Origin: Pseudomonadota bacterium
Lineage (GTDB): Bacteria > Pseudomonadota > Gammaproteobacteria > Burkholderiales > Burkholderiaceae_B
Reading direction: 5' to 3'
Assembly (NCBI GenBank): GCA_023389535.1
Contig: JAEWEH010000200.1
Span: 1 to 8,434, forward strand
DNA length: 8,434 nt
Position 1 is the first letter of the stretch, and every line of letters begins with the position of its first letter. This document shows, one piece after another, positions 1-6,637 of this stretch. Position numbers and translations under genes: made by a program. A model generated the notes under the pieces. The model saw only the letters and a list, made by a program, of their open reading frames with translations. It searched no databases and was not told the origin of the DNA.

Positions 1-1
1 G

Positions 2-445
2 CGCGTCACGGCGCAGTCACCACTGCAATTGACGCGCGCAGCCTACCACCTGGGCAACCGCCATGTCCTGCTCGAGATTGGCGACGGCTATCTGCAGCTG
101 GAATATGATCCGGTTCTGGTCGATATGCTGAAGCAATTGGGCGGGGTGAAGGCGGACCAGGTCCAGGCAGCCTTCGAGCCGGACGTTGGCGCGTACGGCG
201 GCGGCCATCGTCATGGGCACGACGAAAGCTTCGACGAGGACTATGCGCTGGCCCAGGCGGCTTACCGGGCACACGAGCCCGGTCGTCCGGATGACAACCC
301 GTATCATGCGCACTCGCAAGACACCGGCCACCGCCCTGGGGGCCATCATCACACCCATGGCCACGCGTGCGATGGCCATGATCACCACCATCATGATTCC
401 CACGAACACGGCTTGCCAGGCGACCGCGGCGCAAAAGGCGGCTAG
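2..445 (+). CDS. ureE: Urease accessory protein UreE, nickel metallochaperone (5' partial)
   Basis: UreE is a cytoplasmic nickel chaperone that supplies Ni(II) for urease maturation together with UreG, UreF and UreD/H. The reading frame is open to the left edge, so the N-terminal domain and true start lie outside the window. The TTG at 29 is internal, because the residues before it already continue the family sequence. What is visible is the C-terminal metal-binding domain: the conserved YHLGNRH segment comes first, with its nickel-ligand histidine, then a [10 protein letters not shown] stretch, then a histidine-rich tail with 15 His in the last 48 residues plus one Cys. Such tails bind several nickel ions and vary in length between species. 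The TAG stop is followed by one base and then the ATG of ureF, so the two are surely co-transcribed and probably translationally coupled. The identification is firm. Confidence 0.95.
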   Translation, partial: RVTAQSPLQLTRAAYHLGNRHVLLEIGDGYLQLEYDPVLVDMLKQLGGVKADQVQAAFEPDVGAYGGGHRHGHDESFDEDYALAQAAYRAHEPGRPDDNPYHAHSQDTGHRPGGHHHTHGHACDGHDHHHHDSHEHGLPGDRGAKGG

Positions 446-446
446 C

Positions 447-1148
447 ATGCAGCCCGATATGCAGGCCGGGCAGTTGGCGGCACTACAGCAGCTCTCGTCG
501 CCGGCTCTGCCCATAGGCGGGTTCAGCTATTCGCAAGGCCTGGAAGCCGCCGTCGAGCTAAAGCTCATCCATCATGAAGCATCCGCGCGCGCATGGATGC
601 ATGATCAGCTTCATGAGGTCATGGCGCAGGCCGAAGCCCCACTATGGTGTCTGCTGTTTGGGGCATGGCAGAATCACGACGTCGAAACCGTGGAGTACTG
701 GAACCAATGGTTTTACGCGTCTCGTGAAACGCATGAACTGCGGCAGGAAACCGAACAGATGGGTCGGGCTTTGGCCAGACTGGCGCACGAACTGGATTGG
801 GCCGGCGCCGACCAGCGCCAGGCGCTGAAAGCGATCCGTCCCACTACCTTGCCTCTGGTGCATGCATTTTTATGCGCAGAATGGCAGCTGCCGCGACGGG
901 CCGGACTAAGCGCTTATCTGTTTACCTGGCTGGAAAACCAAGTGGCGGCGGCCATAAAAAGCGTACCCCTGGGTCAGCTTGCCGGGCAGCGCATCTTGAC
1001 TGAGCTGCGAATGCAGCTTCCCGGGGTCATCGAAGAAGCCATCCGCAACAGCATGGCAACGCCTCCCCTATTGCGTACGTTCGCGCCGCAATACGCGATC
1101 GTCTCTTCCCGCCACGAAAGCCAGTTTTCCCGTCTGTTCCGCTCCTGA
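447..1148 (+). CDS. ureF: Urease accessory protein UreF
   Basis: UreF is an all-helical accessory protein that bridges UreD/H and UreG in the complex activating apo-urease, and it controls the UreG GTPase step. The product is 233 residues, normal for the family. The N-terminal segment contains the diagnostic [16 protein letters not shown] motif (about residues 18-33). The C-terminal part has the conserved SVPLGQ motif and ends in the usual S-R-L-F-R-S tail. I chose the ATG at 447 because it lies one base after the ureE stop and has an AAGGCGG ribosome-binding site about 6-12 bases upstream. The frame is open upstream to 186, but that part overlaps the histidine-rich end of ureE and does not read like UreF. 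A second ATG at 459 is possible. As I recall, ureE and ureF have been described as fused in Bordetella bronchiseptica; here they are separate genes in different frames. Confidence 0.95.
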   Translation: MQPDMQAGQLAALQQLSSPALPIGGFSYSQGLEAAVELKLIHHEASARAWMHDQLHEVMAQAEAPLWCLLFGAWQNHDVETVEYWNQWFYASRETHELRQETEQMGRALARLAHELDWAGADQRQALKAIRPTTLPLVHAFLCAEWQLPRRAGLSAYLFTWLENQVAAAIKSVPLGQLAGQRILTELRMQLPGVIEEAIRNSMATPPLLRTFAPQYAIVSSRHESQFSRLFRS

Positions 1149-1173
1149 CCTCATTTTTTTCGAGACTGACGCC

Positions 1174-1821
1174 ATGCACGATATTTCATCACTGACCGGC
1201 CGCCAAAAAAGCCTTCCGCCCTTGCGCGTCGGCGTGGGCGGGCCGGTGGGTTCGGGCAAGACCACCCTGCTGGAGATGGTCTGCAAAAGCATGTACCCCC
1301 AGTATGACCTTATCGCCATCACGAATGATATCTATACCAAGGAAGATCAGCGTTTGCTGACTTTGTCGGGCGCATTGCCGGCCGAACGCATTCTTGGCGT
1401 GGAAACGGGCGGATGCCCGCATACCGCCATACGGGAAGACGCATCGATCAATCTGGAAGCCATAGACCGCATGCTGGATAAATTCCCCAATGCCGATATC
1501 GTCTTTATCGAATCGGGCGGGGACAATCTGGCCGCGACCTTCAGCCCGGAACTGTCGGACTTGACCCTATATATCATCGATGTCGCCAGCGGCGAGAAAA
1601 TACCGCGCAAAGGCGGGCCGGGCATTACGAAGTCGGATTTATTCATCATCAACAAAACCGACTTGGCGCCCTATGTCGGGGCTAACCTGGAAGTCATGGA
1701 GTCCGATACGCGGCGTATGCGGGGGGAAAAGCCCTTCGTCATGTGCAATCTAAAGACGGGTGAAGGGCTGGACAAGATCGTTGCCTTCCTGAAGAAGGAA
1801 GGCTTGTTTGCAGTGGCATAA
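1174..1821 (+). CDS. ureG: Urease accessory GTPase UreG
   Basis: UreG is the SIMIBI-class GTPase that carries nickel, receives it from UreE, and drives its insertion into the urease active site with UreF and UreD/H. The protein is 215 residues, typical for the family. Visible motifs are the P-loop [10 protein letters not shown] (residues 22-31), the invariant Cys-Pro-His nickel site (81-83), ESGGDN (113-118, G2/G3 region) and the guanine-specificity motif NKTD (160-163). All key residues are intact. The gene starts 25 bp after ureF; the gap contains an 8-T run and only a weak Shine-Dalgarno (GAGACTGA). It is the last urease gene here, since the following gene is on the other strand. ureD and the structural genes ureA, ureB and ureC are expected upstream, outside the window. 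Confidence 0.97.
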   Translation: MHDISSLTGRQKSLPPLRVGVGGPVGSGKTTLLEMVCKSMYPQYDLIAITNDIYTKEDQRLLTLSGALPAERILGVETGGCPHTAIREDASINLEAIDRMLDKFPNADIVFIESGGDNLAATFSPELSDLTLYIIDVASGEKIPRKGGPGITKSDLFIINKTDLAPYVGANLEVMESDTRRMRGEKPFVMCNLKTGEGLDKIVAFLKKEGLFAVA

Positions 1822-1822
1822 T

Positions 1823-1872
1823 CGCTGCGGGCCGGCGGCGGCTGTGTAATCCGGACGCCGCGCGCCGCAGCG
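1823..1872. terminator. Possible bidirectional terminator hairpin between ureG and the Bug gene
   Basis: In the convergent gap, CGCTGCGG at 1823-1830 is perfectly complementary to CCGCAGCG at 1865-1872. Nested inside, CGGCG at 1833-1837 pairs with CGCCG at 1856-1860. The stem therefore has 8 + 5 base pairs with an internal loop, in the spot where two converging operons end. No U-tract follows on either strand, so intrinsic termination is unproven. Confidence 0.4.
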
Positions 1873-1880
1873 CCATTGGC

Positions 1881-2867
1881 CTACACCTTTTCTATCCCCG
1901 ACTTTCTTGCAACGTCAGCGTATTTCTTCAGTTCTGACCGGAAGAACTGTGCCGTTTTTTCGGGCGTCAGCAGCTGAATGGTATTGCCCTGCTTGTCCAT
2001 GCTTTCCTGCACGGCCGGATCTCGGAAGGCAGCGACGAGCGCCTTGTAGATTCTTTGCGTGTCCGCCTCCGGCAAGTTGGCGGGCGCGACGGTGGCGAAC
2101 CAGCCGGCGCATTCATAGTTCGGCAGGCCTTGCTCTGCAAGGGTCGGCACATCGGGCAGGCTGGGCAGTCGCTTGGCGCCGCAGACGCCCAGCGCACGCA
2201 AAGCGCCGCTCTTCAGATGGGGCAATACCGCGGGCAGGGATGAGACCGCCAAATCCACCTGGCCGCCGATCAGGTCGGTGGTCATGGGGCCCACCCCTTT
2301 GTAAGGGATATGCCTGACGTGGACTTGCGCTTGGTCGACGAACATTGCCGCGGCCAAGTGCAGAATAGTGCCGTTGCCCGACGAGGCATAGGTATAGTCG
2401 TCGGGCCGCGCCTTCATGTCGGCGATCACCGCTTGCAGATTCTTCCCCTGTACCTTGGCGGGGTTGGCCACCAATAAAAGGGGAGTCGACCCGATGAGGG
2501 AGATGGGGGTGATGTCCGCAATGGGATCGAAGGGCACCGTTTTGTATACGCTGGGATAGACCACATGATTGTTGGACACCATGCCCAAGGTATAGCCGTC
2601 GGCGGGAGCCTTGACCAAGGCCGACGTGCCGATGATGCCGCCAGCGCCGGGCTTGTTTTCGATCACGACCGTATGGCCGAATGCCTTGGACATCGCGGCG
2701 CCGGCGGAACGGGTGATCGTATCCACACCCGAACCCGGCCCCACCGGCAGAATGAAGGTAATGGGACGGTCGCTTTGCGCAAGTACGGACAGCGGCGATG
2801 CGATGGCCGCCAGGCCCAAGGTAGCCAGCGCTTGGCGGCGGGTAATCGATTCGTCGAACAGTTTCAT
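1881..2867 (-). CDS. Bug / TTT-family periplasmic solute-binding protein
   Basis: This is a 328-residue extracytoplasmic receptor of the Bug (tripartite tricarboxylate transporter, TctC-like) family. These proteins bind organic acids or amides in the periplasm and deliver them to a TctA/TctB membrane pair. The N-terminus is a signal peptide with twin arginines (RR at 10-11, in TRRQAL), a hydrophobic stretch to about residue 28, and likely cleavage after A30 (VLA/QS); the RR pair makes Tat export possible. Family motifs follow: PVGPGSGVDT (41-50), ENKPGAGGIIG (70-80), ASSGNGT (161-167) and HIPYKG (186-191). The start has a good GGAG Shine-Dalgarno in CCTGGAGACTTCC. It lies 35 bp after the CoA-transferase gene and is the last gene of that operon. 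No tctA or tctB is present here, so it must use a membrane component encoded elsewhere or act as a sensor. The ligand cannot be read from the sequence; the neighbours suggest a dicarboxylate-like acid. Confidence 0.93.
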   Translation of the reverse strand: MKLFDESITRRQALATLGLAAIASPLSVLAQSDRPITFILPVGPGSGVDTITRSAGAAMSKAFGHTVVIENKPGAGGIIGTSALVKAPADGYTLGMVSNNHVVYPSVYKTVPFDPIADITPISLIGSTPLLLVANPAKVQGKNLQAVIADMKARPDDYTYASSGNGTILHLAAAMFVDQAQVHVRHIPYKGVGPMTTDLIGGQVDLAVSSLPAVLPHLKSGALRALGVCGAKRLPSLPDVPTLAEQGLPNYECAGWFATVAPANLPEADTQRIYKALVAAFRDPAVQESMDKQGNTIQLLTPEKTAQFFRSELKKYADVARKSGIEKV

Positions 2868-2902
2868 GGAAGTCTCCAGGTCGTTTGTTGTATTTGAAAA
2901 AA

Positions 2903-4177
2903 CTATAGAACCGCGCCCTGTGCAACCAGGGCGTCGATTTGTTCCTGCGAATAGTCCAGGCCGGAAAGCAATTCAGCTGTGTGCTCGCCCAACGTCGGCG
3001 GATCGGAACGCACGGTCAGCCGCTTTCCAGCCATGGTGATGGGAAACAGCGCGGCTTGTGTGGTCCGGCCGGCCAGCTTGCCATCGGGCAGGCGGATGTC
3101 GGCCAGCCCGCCGGTGGCGCGCAGGTGCGGGTCGTCGAATAATTCCTCGGGTTTGACGATAGGGGCGAAAGGCAAACCCTCTTTTTCGAAGATGGCAGAC
3201 AGTTCCGCGACGCTATACCCGGCCAGCCGGGTACGCAAATCGGCCAGCAGGGCGGGACGCACCAGCACCCTGTCGTTGTTTGTGGCCAGGTCGGGGCGTG
3301 CCAGCAGGTCGGCGAATCCGAAGGCATGGCAGAAGGTCTTCCATTGGGCGTCGCTGACAGCGGCCAGGAAGATTTGCTCGCCATCTTTGACGGTGAATAC
3401 GTCGTACAAGGCCCAGGCCGAAATGCGGTCCGGCATCGGCGCGGCTGCTTGCCCGGTGATGGCATATTGCAGCATGTGCTGGCCGACCAGGAAGACGTTG
3501 TTTTCGAACAGCGCCGATTGCACTTCCTGCCCTTTGCCGGTGATGCCGCGCTCGATCAGGGCGGCCATGGCGCCTATTGCGCCGAACATGCCGCCCATGA
3601 TGTCATTGACACTGGTGCCCGCGCGCAGCGGGTCGCCGGGGCGCCCGGTCATATAGGCCAGCCCGCCCATCATTTGCACGACCTCGTCCAGCGCGGTTCG
3701 CAACTCATACGGACCCGGCAGGAAACCCTTGTGGCTGACATAGATCAGGCGCCGGTTGACGGCGCTAAGGGCGGCATAATCCAGCCCATACTTTTTCATG
3801 ACGCCTGGGCGGAAGTTTTCCGCCACCACATCGGCGCTGGCCGCCAGCCTGCGAGCCGCCTCCGCGCCCTCCGGGCTGCGCAGGTCCAGCGCGATGCTTT
3901 TTTTGTTGCGGTTGAACATGGGGAAGAAGCCCGCGCCCGCGCCCAGGAGGCGGCGGGTGCGGTCGCCCTCGATGGGCTCGACCTTGATGACTTCGGCGCC
4001 CAGGTCGGCCAGTACCAGGCCGCAGGTGGGCCCCATGACCATGTGGGTGAATTCCACGACGCGCAAGCCTGTCAGGGGCATGCGCTTGCGTGTACCTTGC
4101 GCCGGAGATGGGGCGTGGTCCGTTGTGCCCGAGGCTTGAGAAGACGCGGATAAACTGGGGGTCAAATCGGCTTGCAT
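2903..4177 (-). CDS. Class III (CaiB/BaiF/Frc family) CoA-transferase
   Basis: Class III CoA-transferases move CoA from a donor such as succinyl-CoA to a carboxylic acid through an aspartyl-CoA anhydride intermediate, and work as interlocked dimers. Residue numbers count from a TTG at 4189. The family core begins at MPLTGLRVVEF (37-47), followed by LADLGAEVIKVEP (60-72), NRNKKSIALDL (93-103) and ALDEVVQMMGG, with D168 matching the catalytic Asp of formyl-CoA transferase. The rest shows the usual large and small domains. The start is uncertain. I chose the ATG at 4177, which has a weak ACGGAC ribosome site; the TTG at 4189 has none. The ATG at 4081 would begin exactly at the family core and remove a 32-residue Ser/Ala/Pro-rich leader. 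The gene lies 30 bp after the lyase gene and 35 bp before the Bug gene. The substrate is unknown; the adjacent HMG-CoA-lyase-like protein suggests it makes that enzyme's acyl-CoA. Confidence 0.92.
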   Translation of the reverse strand: MQADLTPSLSASSQASGTTDHAPSPAQGTRKRMPLTGLRVVEFTHMVMGPTCGLVLADLGAEVIKVEPIEGDRTRRLLGAGAGFFPMFNRNKKSIALDLRSPEGAEAARRLAASADVVAENFRPGVMKKYGLDYAALSAVNRRLIYVSHKGFLPGPYELRTALDEVVQMMGGLAYMTGRPGDPLRAGTSVNDIMGGMFGAIGAMAALIERGITGKGQEVQSALFENNVFLVGQHMLQYAITGQAAAPMPDRISAWALYDVFTVKDGEQIFLAAVSDAQWKTFCHAFGFADLLARPDLATNNDRVLVRPALLADLRTRLAGYSVAELSAIFEKEGLPFAPIVKPEELFDDPHLRATGGLADIRLPDGKLAGRTTQAALFPITMAGKRLTVRSDPPTLGEHTAELLSGLDYSQEQIDALVAQGAVL

Positions 4178-4207
4178 GATGTCCGTCAAAAAAAGTGGTG
4201 GCCGGCG

Positions 4208-5185
4208 TCAGCCAGCGGGGCAAGCTTGAAAGGTCTTGGGCAGGCCCGCGCGCCATAGCGTGCCGTGTAAAGTCTCGCCGTCCAGCCATTGGGCTACCCG
4301 GCCGCGCAAAGTCAACAATTGTTCAATATCGATGCCCGTGGCGATGCCCATGCTTTCCAGCATGAATATCAAGTCTTCGGTCGTGACATTGCCGCTGGCG
4401 CCTGGCGCGTGGGGACAGCCGCCAATGCCGGCGAGGCAGGCATCAAAGCGCGTAATCCCGGTTTGCAGCGCGGCCATGACGTTTGCCAGACCCAGGCCGC
4501 GGGTGTCGTGGAAATGGGCGCAGCACAGCTTGTCGCCAGCTACGCGCCGGGCTTGTTCAAACAAGTCGAGGACCATGGCAGGGTCGGCGTAGCCGACAGT
4601 GTCGGCAAGGCTGACGCGATCAGCACCTGCATCCAGCAGCGCCTGCATCAGCCGCAAGACTTCCGACGGCGCGACGTCGCCTTGCAAGGTGCAGCCAAAA
4701 GCCGTGCCGATGCCGCCTTCGATGATGGTATTGGATCCCGCCGCATCCCGCGCGGCGCGTATACGTCCGACCTCGGCGACGACGTCATCCGGAGTCTTGC
4801 GCAGATTGGCCAGGCTGTGTTGGTGGCTGGCCGAAAGCGGCACGATCAACAGATCGGCGTGGGCGTCGATGGCCAGTTCAGCACCCTTCAGATTGGGAAC
4901 CAGCACGGACGCACGCAAGCCGGGCAGTGTTTTGGCGTAGGCCAGCACGTCGGCGGTATCGGCCAATTGCGGCAACAACCGCGCCGGCACAAACGATCCG
5001 ACTTCTATTTCGCGCTGTCCGGCCGCGTGGGCGTCGCGTATCCATGCCAGCTTCTGTTCGGTCGGCACGATCCTGCCTATGCTTTGCAGCCCATCACGCA
5101 AGCCGACTTCGCGGACGATGGCATGCCCGGGCCAGGCCTTGCCGCCTGAGCCGGCTGCGGGGGTAATGGCGGAAAGTGTTGACAT
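4208..5185 (-). CDS. HMG-CoA lyase family protein (DRE-TIM metallolyase)
   Basis: This family carries out metal-dependent retro-Claisen cleavage of 3-hydroxy-acyl-CoAs, classically HMG-CoA to acetyl-CoA and acetoacetate. The 325-residue protein has the whole catalytic set as I recall it from human HMG-CoA lyase. R30 and D31 lie in REVGLRDGLQ, E61 in EIEVGSF, and the metal ligands H224 and H226 in HFHDTRG. The catalytic-loop Cys is C257 in GGCPHAPGASGN, with N266. Spacing matches the human enzyme with a constant offset of 9-11. One difference is VGSFVPARLLPQ where classical enzymes have TSFVSPK or TSFVHPK, so substrate specificity may differ. It is the first gene of a three-gene minus-strand operon and is divergent from a LysR regulator. 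Only a weak AGAGAG ribosome site precedes the ATG. Citramalyl-CoA or another 3-hydroxy-3-methyl acyl-CoA are alternative substrates. Confidence 0.9.
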   Translation of the reverse strand: MSTLSAITPAAGSGGKAWPGHAIVREVGLRDGLQSIGRIVPTEQKLAWIRDAHAAGQREIEVGSFVPARLLPQLADTADVLAYAKTLPGLRASVLVPNLKGAELAIDAHADLLIVPLSASHQHSLANLRKTPDDVVAEVGRIRAARDAAGSNTIIEGGIGTAFGCTLQGDVAPSEVLRLMQALLDAGADRVSLADTVGYADPAMVLDLFEQARRVAGDKLCCAHFHDTRGLGLANVMAALQTGITRFDACLAGIGGCPHAPGASGNVTTEDLIFMLESMGIATGIDIEQLLTLRGRVAQWLDGETLHGTLWRAGLPKTFQACPAG

Positions 5186-5284
5186 GCTGCTGCTCTCTGG
5201 GGGAAGGGGAGACCCTATTCTAGGTATTCTTCAAACATGATATATATCAATTTAAGAACACTCAGCGTTCCAGAACGGAATATC
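5186..5284. promoter_or_regulatory. Divergent promoter region, lysR / lyase operon
   Basis: This 99-bp gap between the lyase ATG (minus) and the LysR ATG (plus) contains the most AT-rich stretch of the neighbourhood (about 5216-5260). On the plus strand TATATA at 5241-5246 could be a -10 box, with a poor -35 (TTCTAG, 5218-5223) 17 bases upstream. On the minus strand TTGATA (5250-5245) resembles a -35 box. A divergent lysR promoter is the classic arrangement for LysR control of the neighbouring operon and of itself. The assignment of individual boxes is tentative. Confidence 0.6.
5238..5250. promoter_or_regulatory. Candidate LysR operator (12-bp palindrome, T-N11-A)
   Basis: TGATATATATCA at 5238-5249 is a perfect palindrome, and T5238 to A5250 also fits the T-N11-A rule for LysR-type binding sites. 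It is flanked by a roughly symmetrical TTCTT (5227-5231) and AAGAA (5254-5258), though the two dyads are offset by one base. It lies in the divergent promoter, where an autoregulatory LysR site is expected. It overlaps possible promoter hexamers, so its role as an operator is inferred. Confidence 0.45.
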
Positions 5285-6205
5285 ATGCGCGAATTGGATT
5301 TCACCACCCTCCGTCTGTATGTCAGCGTGTGCGAATTGCGCAGTATCGCCCGTGCGGCCGAACAGGCCAGCATCGTGGGCTCGGCGATCAGCAAAAGGCT
5401 GGCAGCCCTGGAAGATTCGGTAGGCGTGGCATTGCTCACGCGGCGCCGGCGCGGCGTCGAACCCACGCCGGCTGGGGAAACCTTGCTGGAACATGCGCGT
5501 GCCATCCTGGCCCGGGCGGATCAAATCCAGCGCGACATGGATTCCTATGCGGCAGGCGTCAAAGGGCAAGTGAAAGTGCTGGCAACCGCCTCCGTGCTGG
5601 CCGAATCACTGGCGGATGATGTGGCCGCCTTCTTGAAAGACCCGGCTCACCGCGATATTCAGGTCGGCATCGAAGAAGGCATCAGCCCCGATGTTGTGCG
5701 CGGCATCCGCGCGGGCGTCGCATCGCTGGGCATATGCTGGGACGCCGCCGATTTTCAGGGCCTGCAGCAGCGTCCCTATCGTACCGACCAGTTGGCGGTG
5801 GCCGTGCCTTCGGACCACCCCTTGGCCGCCTGCACGTCCGTACCCTTCGCGGCGACGCTGGATTACGAGTATGTGAGCCTGCCACCCGCCAGCGCGGTAC
5901 TGGCCTTGCTGAAACGCCAGGCCACCTTGCAGGGCAAAACGCTCGCGCACCGCCTGGTGGTGTCCAATTTCGACGCCGCCTTCCGTGTGGTGCGCGCCAA
6001 ACTGGCGATCAGCATTGTGCCTGCGGAAGTGGCTGAGCCCTATGCACAAACCCACGACCTGCGGGTGATCCCCTTAAGCGACAGTTGGGCCCGCCGCCGC
6101 TTTGCCGTGTGCTTTCGGGATGAAGCATTCTTGACACCGGCCGCGCGCTTGTTGTTGGAGCATTTGGCGGCCACAGGCCAAATGAATGAAGAGCAGAAAG
6201 TCTAG
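5285..6205 (+). CDS. LysR-family transcriptional regulator
   Basis: This is a 306-residue LysR-type regulator of the usual length. The N-terminal winged helix-turn-helix spans about residues 2-65, with the signature SIARAAEQASIVGSAISKRL (20-39) and the wing segment through GVEPTPAGE (57-65). A linker helix follows, then a periplasmic-binding-protein-like effector domain from about residue 90. I chose the ATG at 5285 because the protein then begins MRELDFTTLRLYV, the normal LysR opening, with a GGAA six bases upstream. The frame is open back to an ATG at 5237, but that extension would lie across the candidate operator. The gene diverges from the lyase/CoA-transferase/Bug operon, so it most likely controls that operon, with a substrate or CoA intermediate as coinducer. 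It converges with the NicX-like gene across a 440-bp repeat-rich gap. Confidence 0.93.
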   Translation: MRELDFTTLRLYVSVCELRSIARAAEQASIVGSAISKRLAALEDSVGVALLTRRRRGVEPTPAGETLLEHARAILARADQIQRDMDSYAAGVKGQVKVLATASVLAESLADDVAAFLKDPAHRDIQVGIEEGISPDVVRGIRAGVASLGICWDAADFQGLQQRPYRTDQLAVAVPSDHPLAACTSVPFAATLDYEYVSLPPASAVLALLKRQATLQGKTLAHRLVVSNFDAAFRVVRAKLAISIVPAEVAEPYAQTHDLRVIPLSDSWARRRFAVCFRDEAFLTPAARLLLEHLAATGQMNEEQKV

Positions 6206-6297
6206 AGCATTTTCAGTTTAATCATTGCTTGGTTCTGCCGGCGCTTTGCGTTGTGTTCTGATGCGTGCCAATGTTTGTGGCGCTGCTGATTCTTATG

Positions 6298-6466
6298 ACG
6301 CGAGCCGGGTGGCGGGGGCCGGACTTGCTCCTCGGGGCTGGCCCGGCGCCCTGCGCGCCGAGCCCGCTGCGCCTGGCTCGTCCGCACATTCGTGCTCCCT
6401 TCGCCTACGGCTCGCTTGCGCCCCGAACGTCGCGCCGCCCGGCCCCCGCCACCCGGCCCGCTGCGT
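6298..6466. repeat. Long inverted repeat, perfect 18-bp arms about 116 bp apart
   Basis: CCGGGTGGCGGGGGCCGG at 6305-6322 is exactly the reverse complement of 6439-6456. The next outer base pair (6304/6457) also matches, and ACGC at 6298-6301 pairs with GCGT at 6463-6466 after a small asymmetric loop. The 116-bp interior contains its own hairpin (6335-6365). I see no transposase or clear target-site duplication, so calling it a mobile element is not justified. Confidence 0.8.
6335..6365. repeat. Hairpin with CCTGC loop, inside the long inverted repeat
   Basis: CGGCGC (6344-6349) and GCGCCG (6355-6360) form a 6-bp stem around the loop CCTGC. GGGCT (6335-6339) and AGCCC (6361-6365) extend it by five pairs, leaving a four-base bulge (6340-6343) on the left. 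The loop sequence is the same as in the hairpin at 6554-6589. Confidence 0.65.
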
Positions 6467-6482
6467 GATTGTGTGTTTGGGG

Positions 6483-6524
6483 CGCCGCAGGGGCGATTTG
6501 TGTGCTTGGCCTTTTTCTGCGGCG
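6483..6524. repeat. 8-bp inverted repeat, 26-base spacer
   Basis: CGCCGCAG at 6483-6490 is the exact reverse complement of CTGCGGCG at 6517-6524. The spacer contains a T5 run. It may be a hairpin of the same structured region; eight GC-rich pairs alone could occur by chance. Confidence 0.45.
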
Positions 6525-6553
6525 GCTTGTGCTGCTGGAATGGGTCTTGCCCC

Positions 6554-6589
6554 GTCCCGGCCTCGCGCGCCTGCCGCGCGGGCCGGGAC
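6554..6589. repeat. Strong GC-rich hairpin (15 bp, one-base bulge)
   Basis: GTCCCGGCC (6554-6562) pairs with GGCCGGGAC (6581-6589). Inside it, after a single bulged T at 6563, CGCGCG (6564-6569) pairs with CGCGCG (6575-6580) around the loop CCTGC. This is the most stable stem visible in the window. It lies downstream of both converging genes and could block transcription or stabilise mRNA 3' ends. Confidence 0.75.
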
Positions 6590-6606
6590 ATTCGACCGAA
6601 AATGCG

Positions 6607-6637
6607 CCAGGGCCTGTTAATGCTAAAAAGCCCCTGG
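6607..6637 (-). terminator. Possible terminator of the NicX-like transcript
   Basis: CCAGGG (6607-6612) pairs with CCCTGG (6632-6637), starting about 9 bases after the TAA of the NicX-like gene on the minus strand. The stem is short and the loop is 19 bases. In the minus direction it is followed by CGCATTTTCGG, a short T run. This is a weak intrinsic terminator candidate; the larger hairpin at 6554-6589 lies just beyond and may contribute. Confidence 0.35.

Noticed and set aside
29..31. TTG at 29 as the start of ureE.
   Set aside because: The frame is open to the left edge and the codons before it fit UreE sequence, so the gene is cut by the window edge.
186..446. N-terminal extension of ureF back to 186, which would give a 320-residue protein.
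   Set aside because: It overlaps the conserved histidine-rich end of ureE in another frame and is Met/Thr/Arg-rich low complexity. The ATG at 447 has a proper ribosome site and gives the normal UreF length.
1153..1160. Eight-T run between ureF and ureG as a terminator.
   Set aside because: No hairpin precedes it, and a terminator inside the urease accessory operon is unlikely.
2113..2925. 270-codon minus-strand frame overlapping the Bug gene in another frame.
   Set aside because: It is an out-of-frame shadow of the Bug receptor and lacks any family signature.
3326..4153. 275-codon plus-strand open frame opposite the CoA-transferase gene.
   Set aside because: It is a shadow of a clearly recognisable class III CoA-transferase and has no motifs of its own.
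4289..5149. 286-codon plus-strand open frame opposite the lyase gene.
   Set aside because: It is antisense to a complete HMG-CoA-lyase-family gene with all catalytic residues; the long frame is a by-product of GC-rich codon use.
5237..5284. Upstream ATG at 5237 as the start of the LysR regulator.
   Set aside because: It would add 16 residues not typical of LysR proteins and would place coding sequence over the palindromic promoter region.
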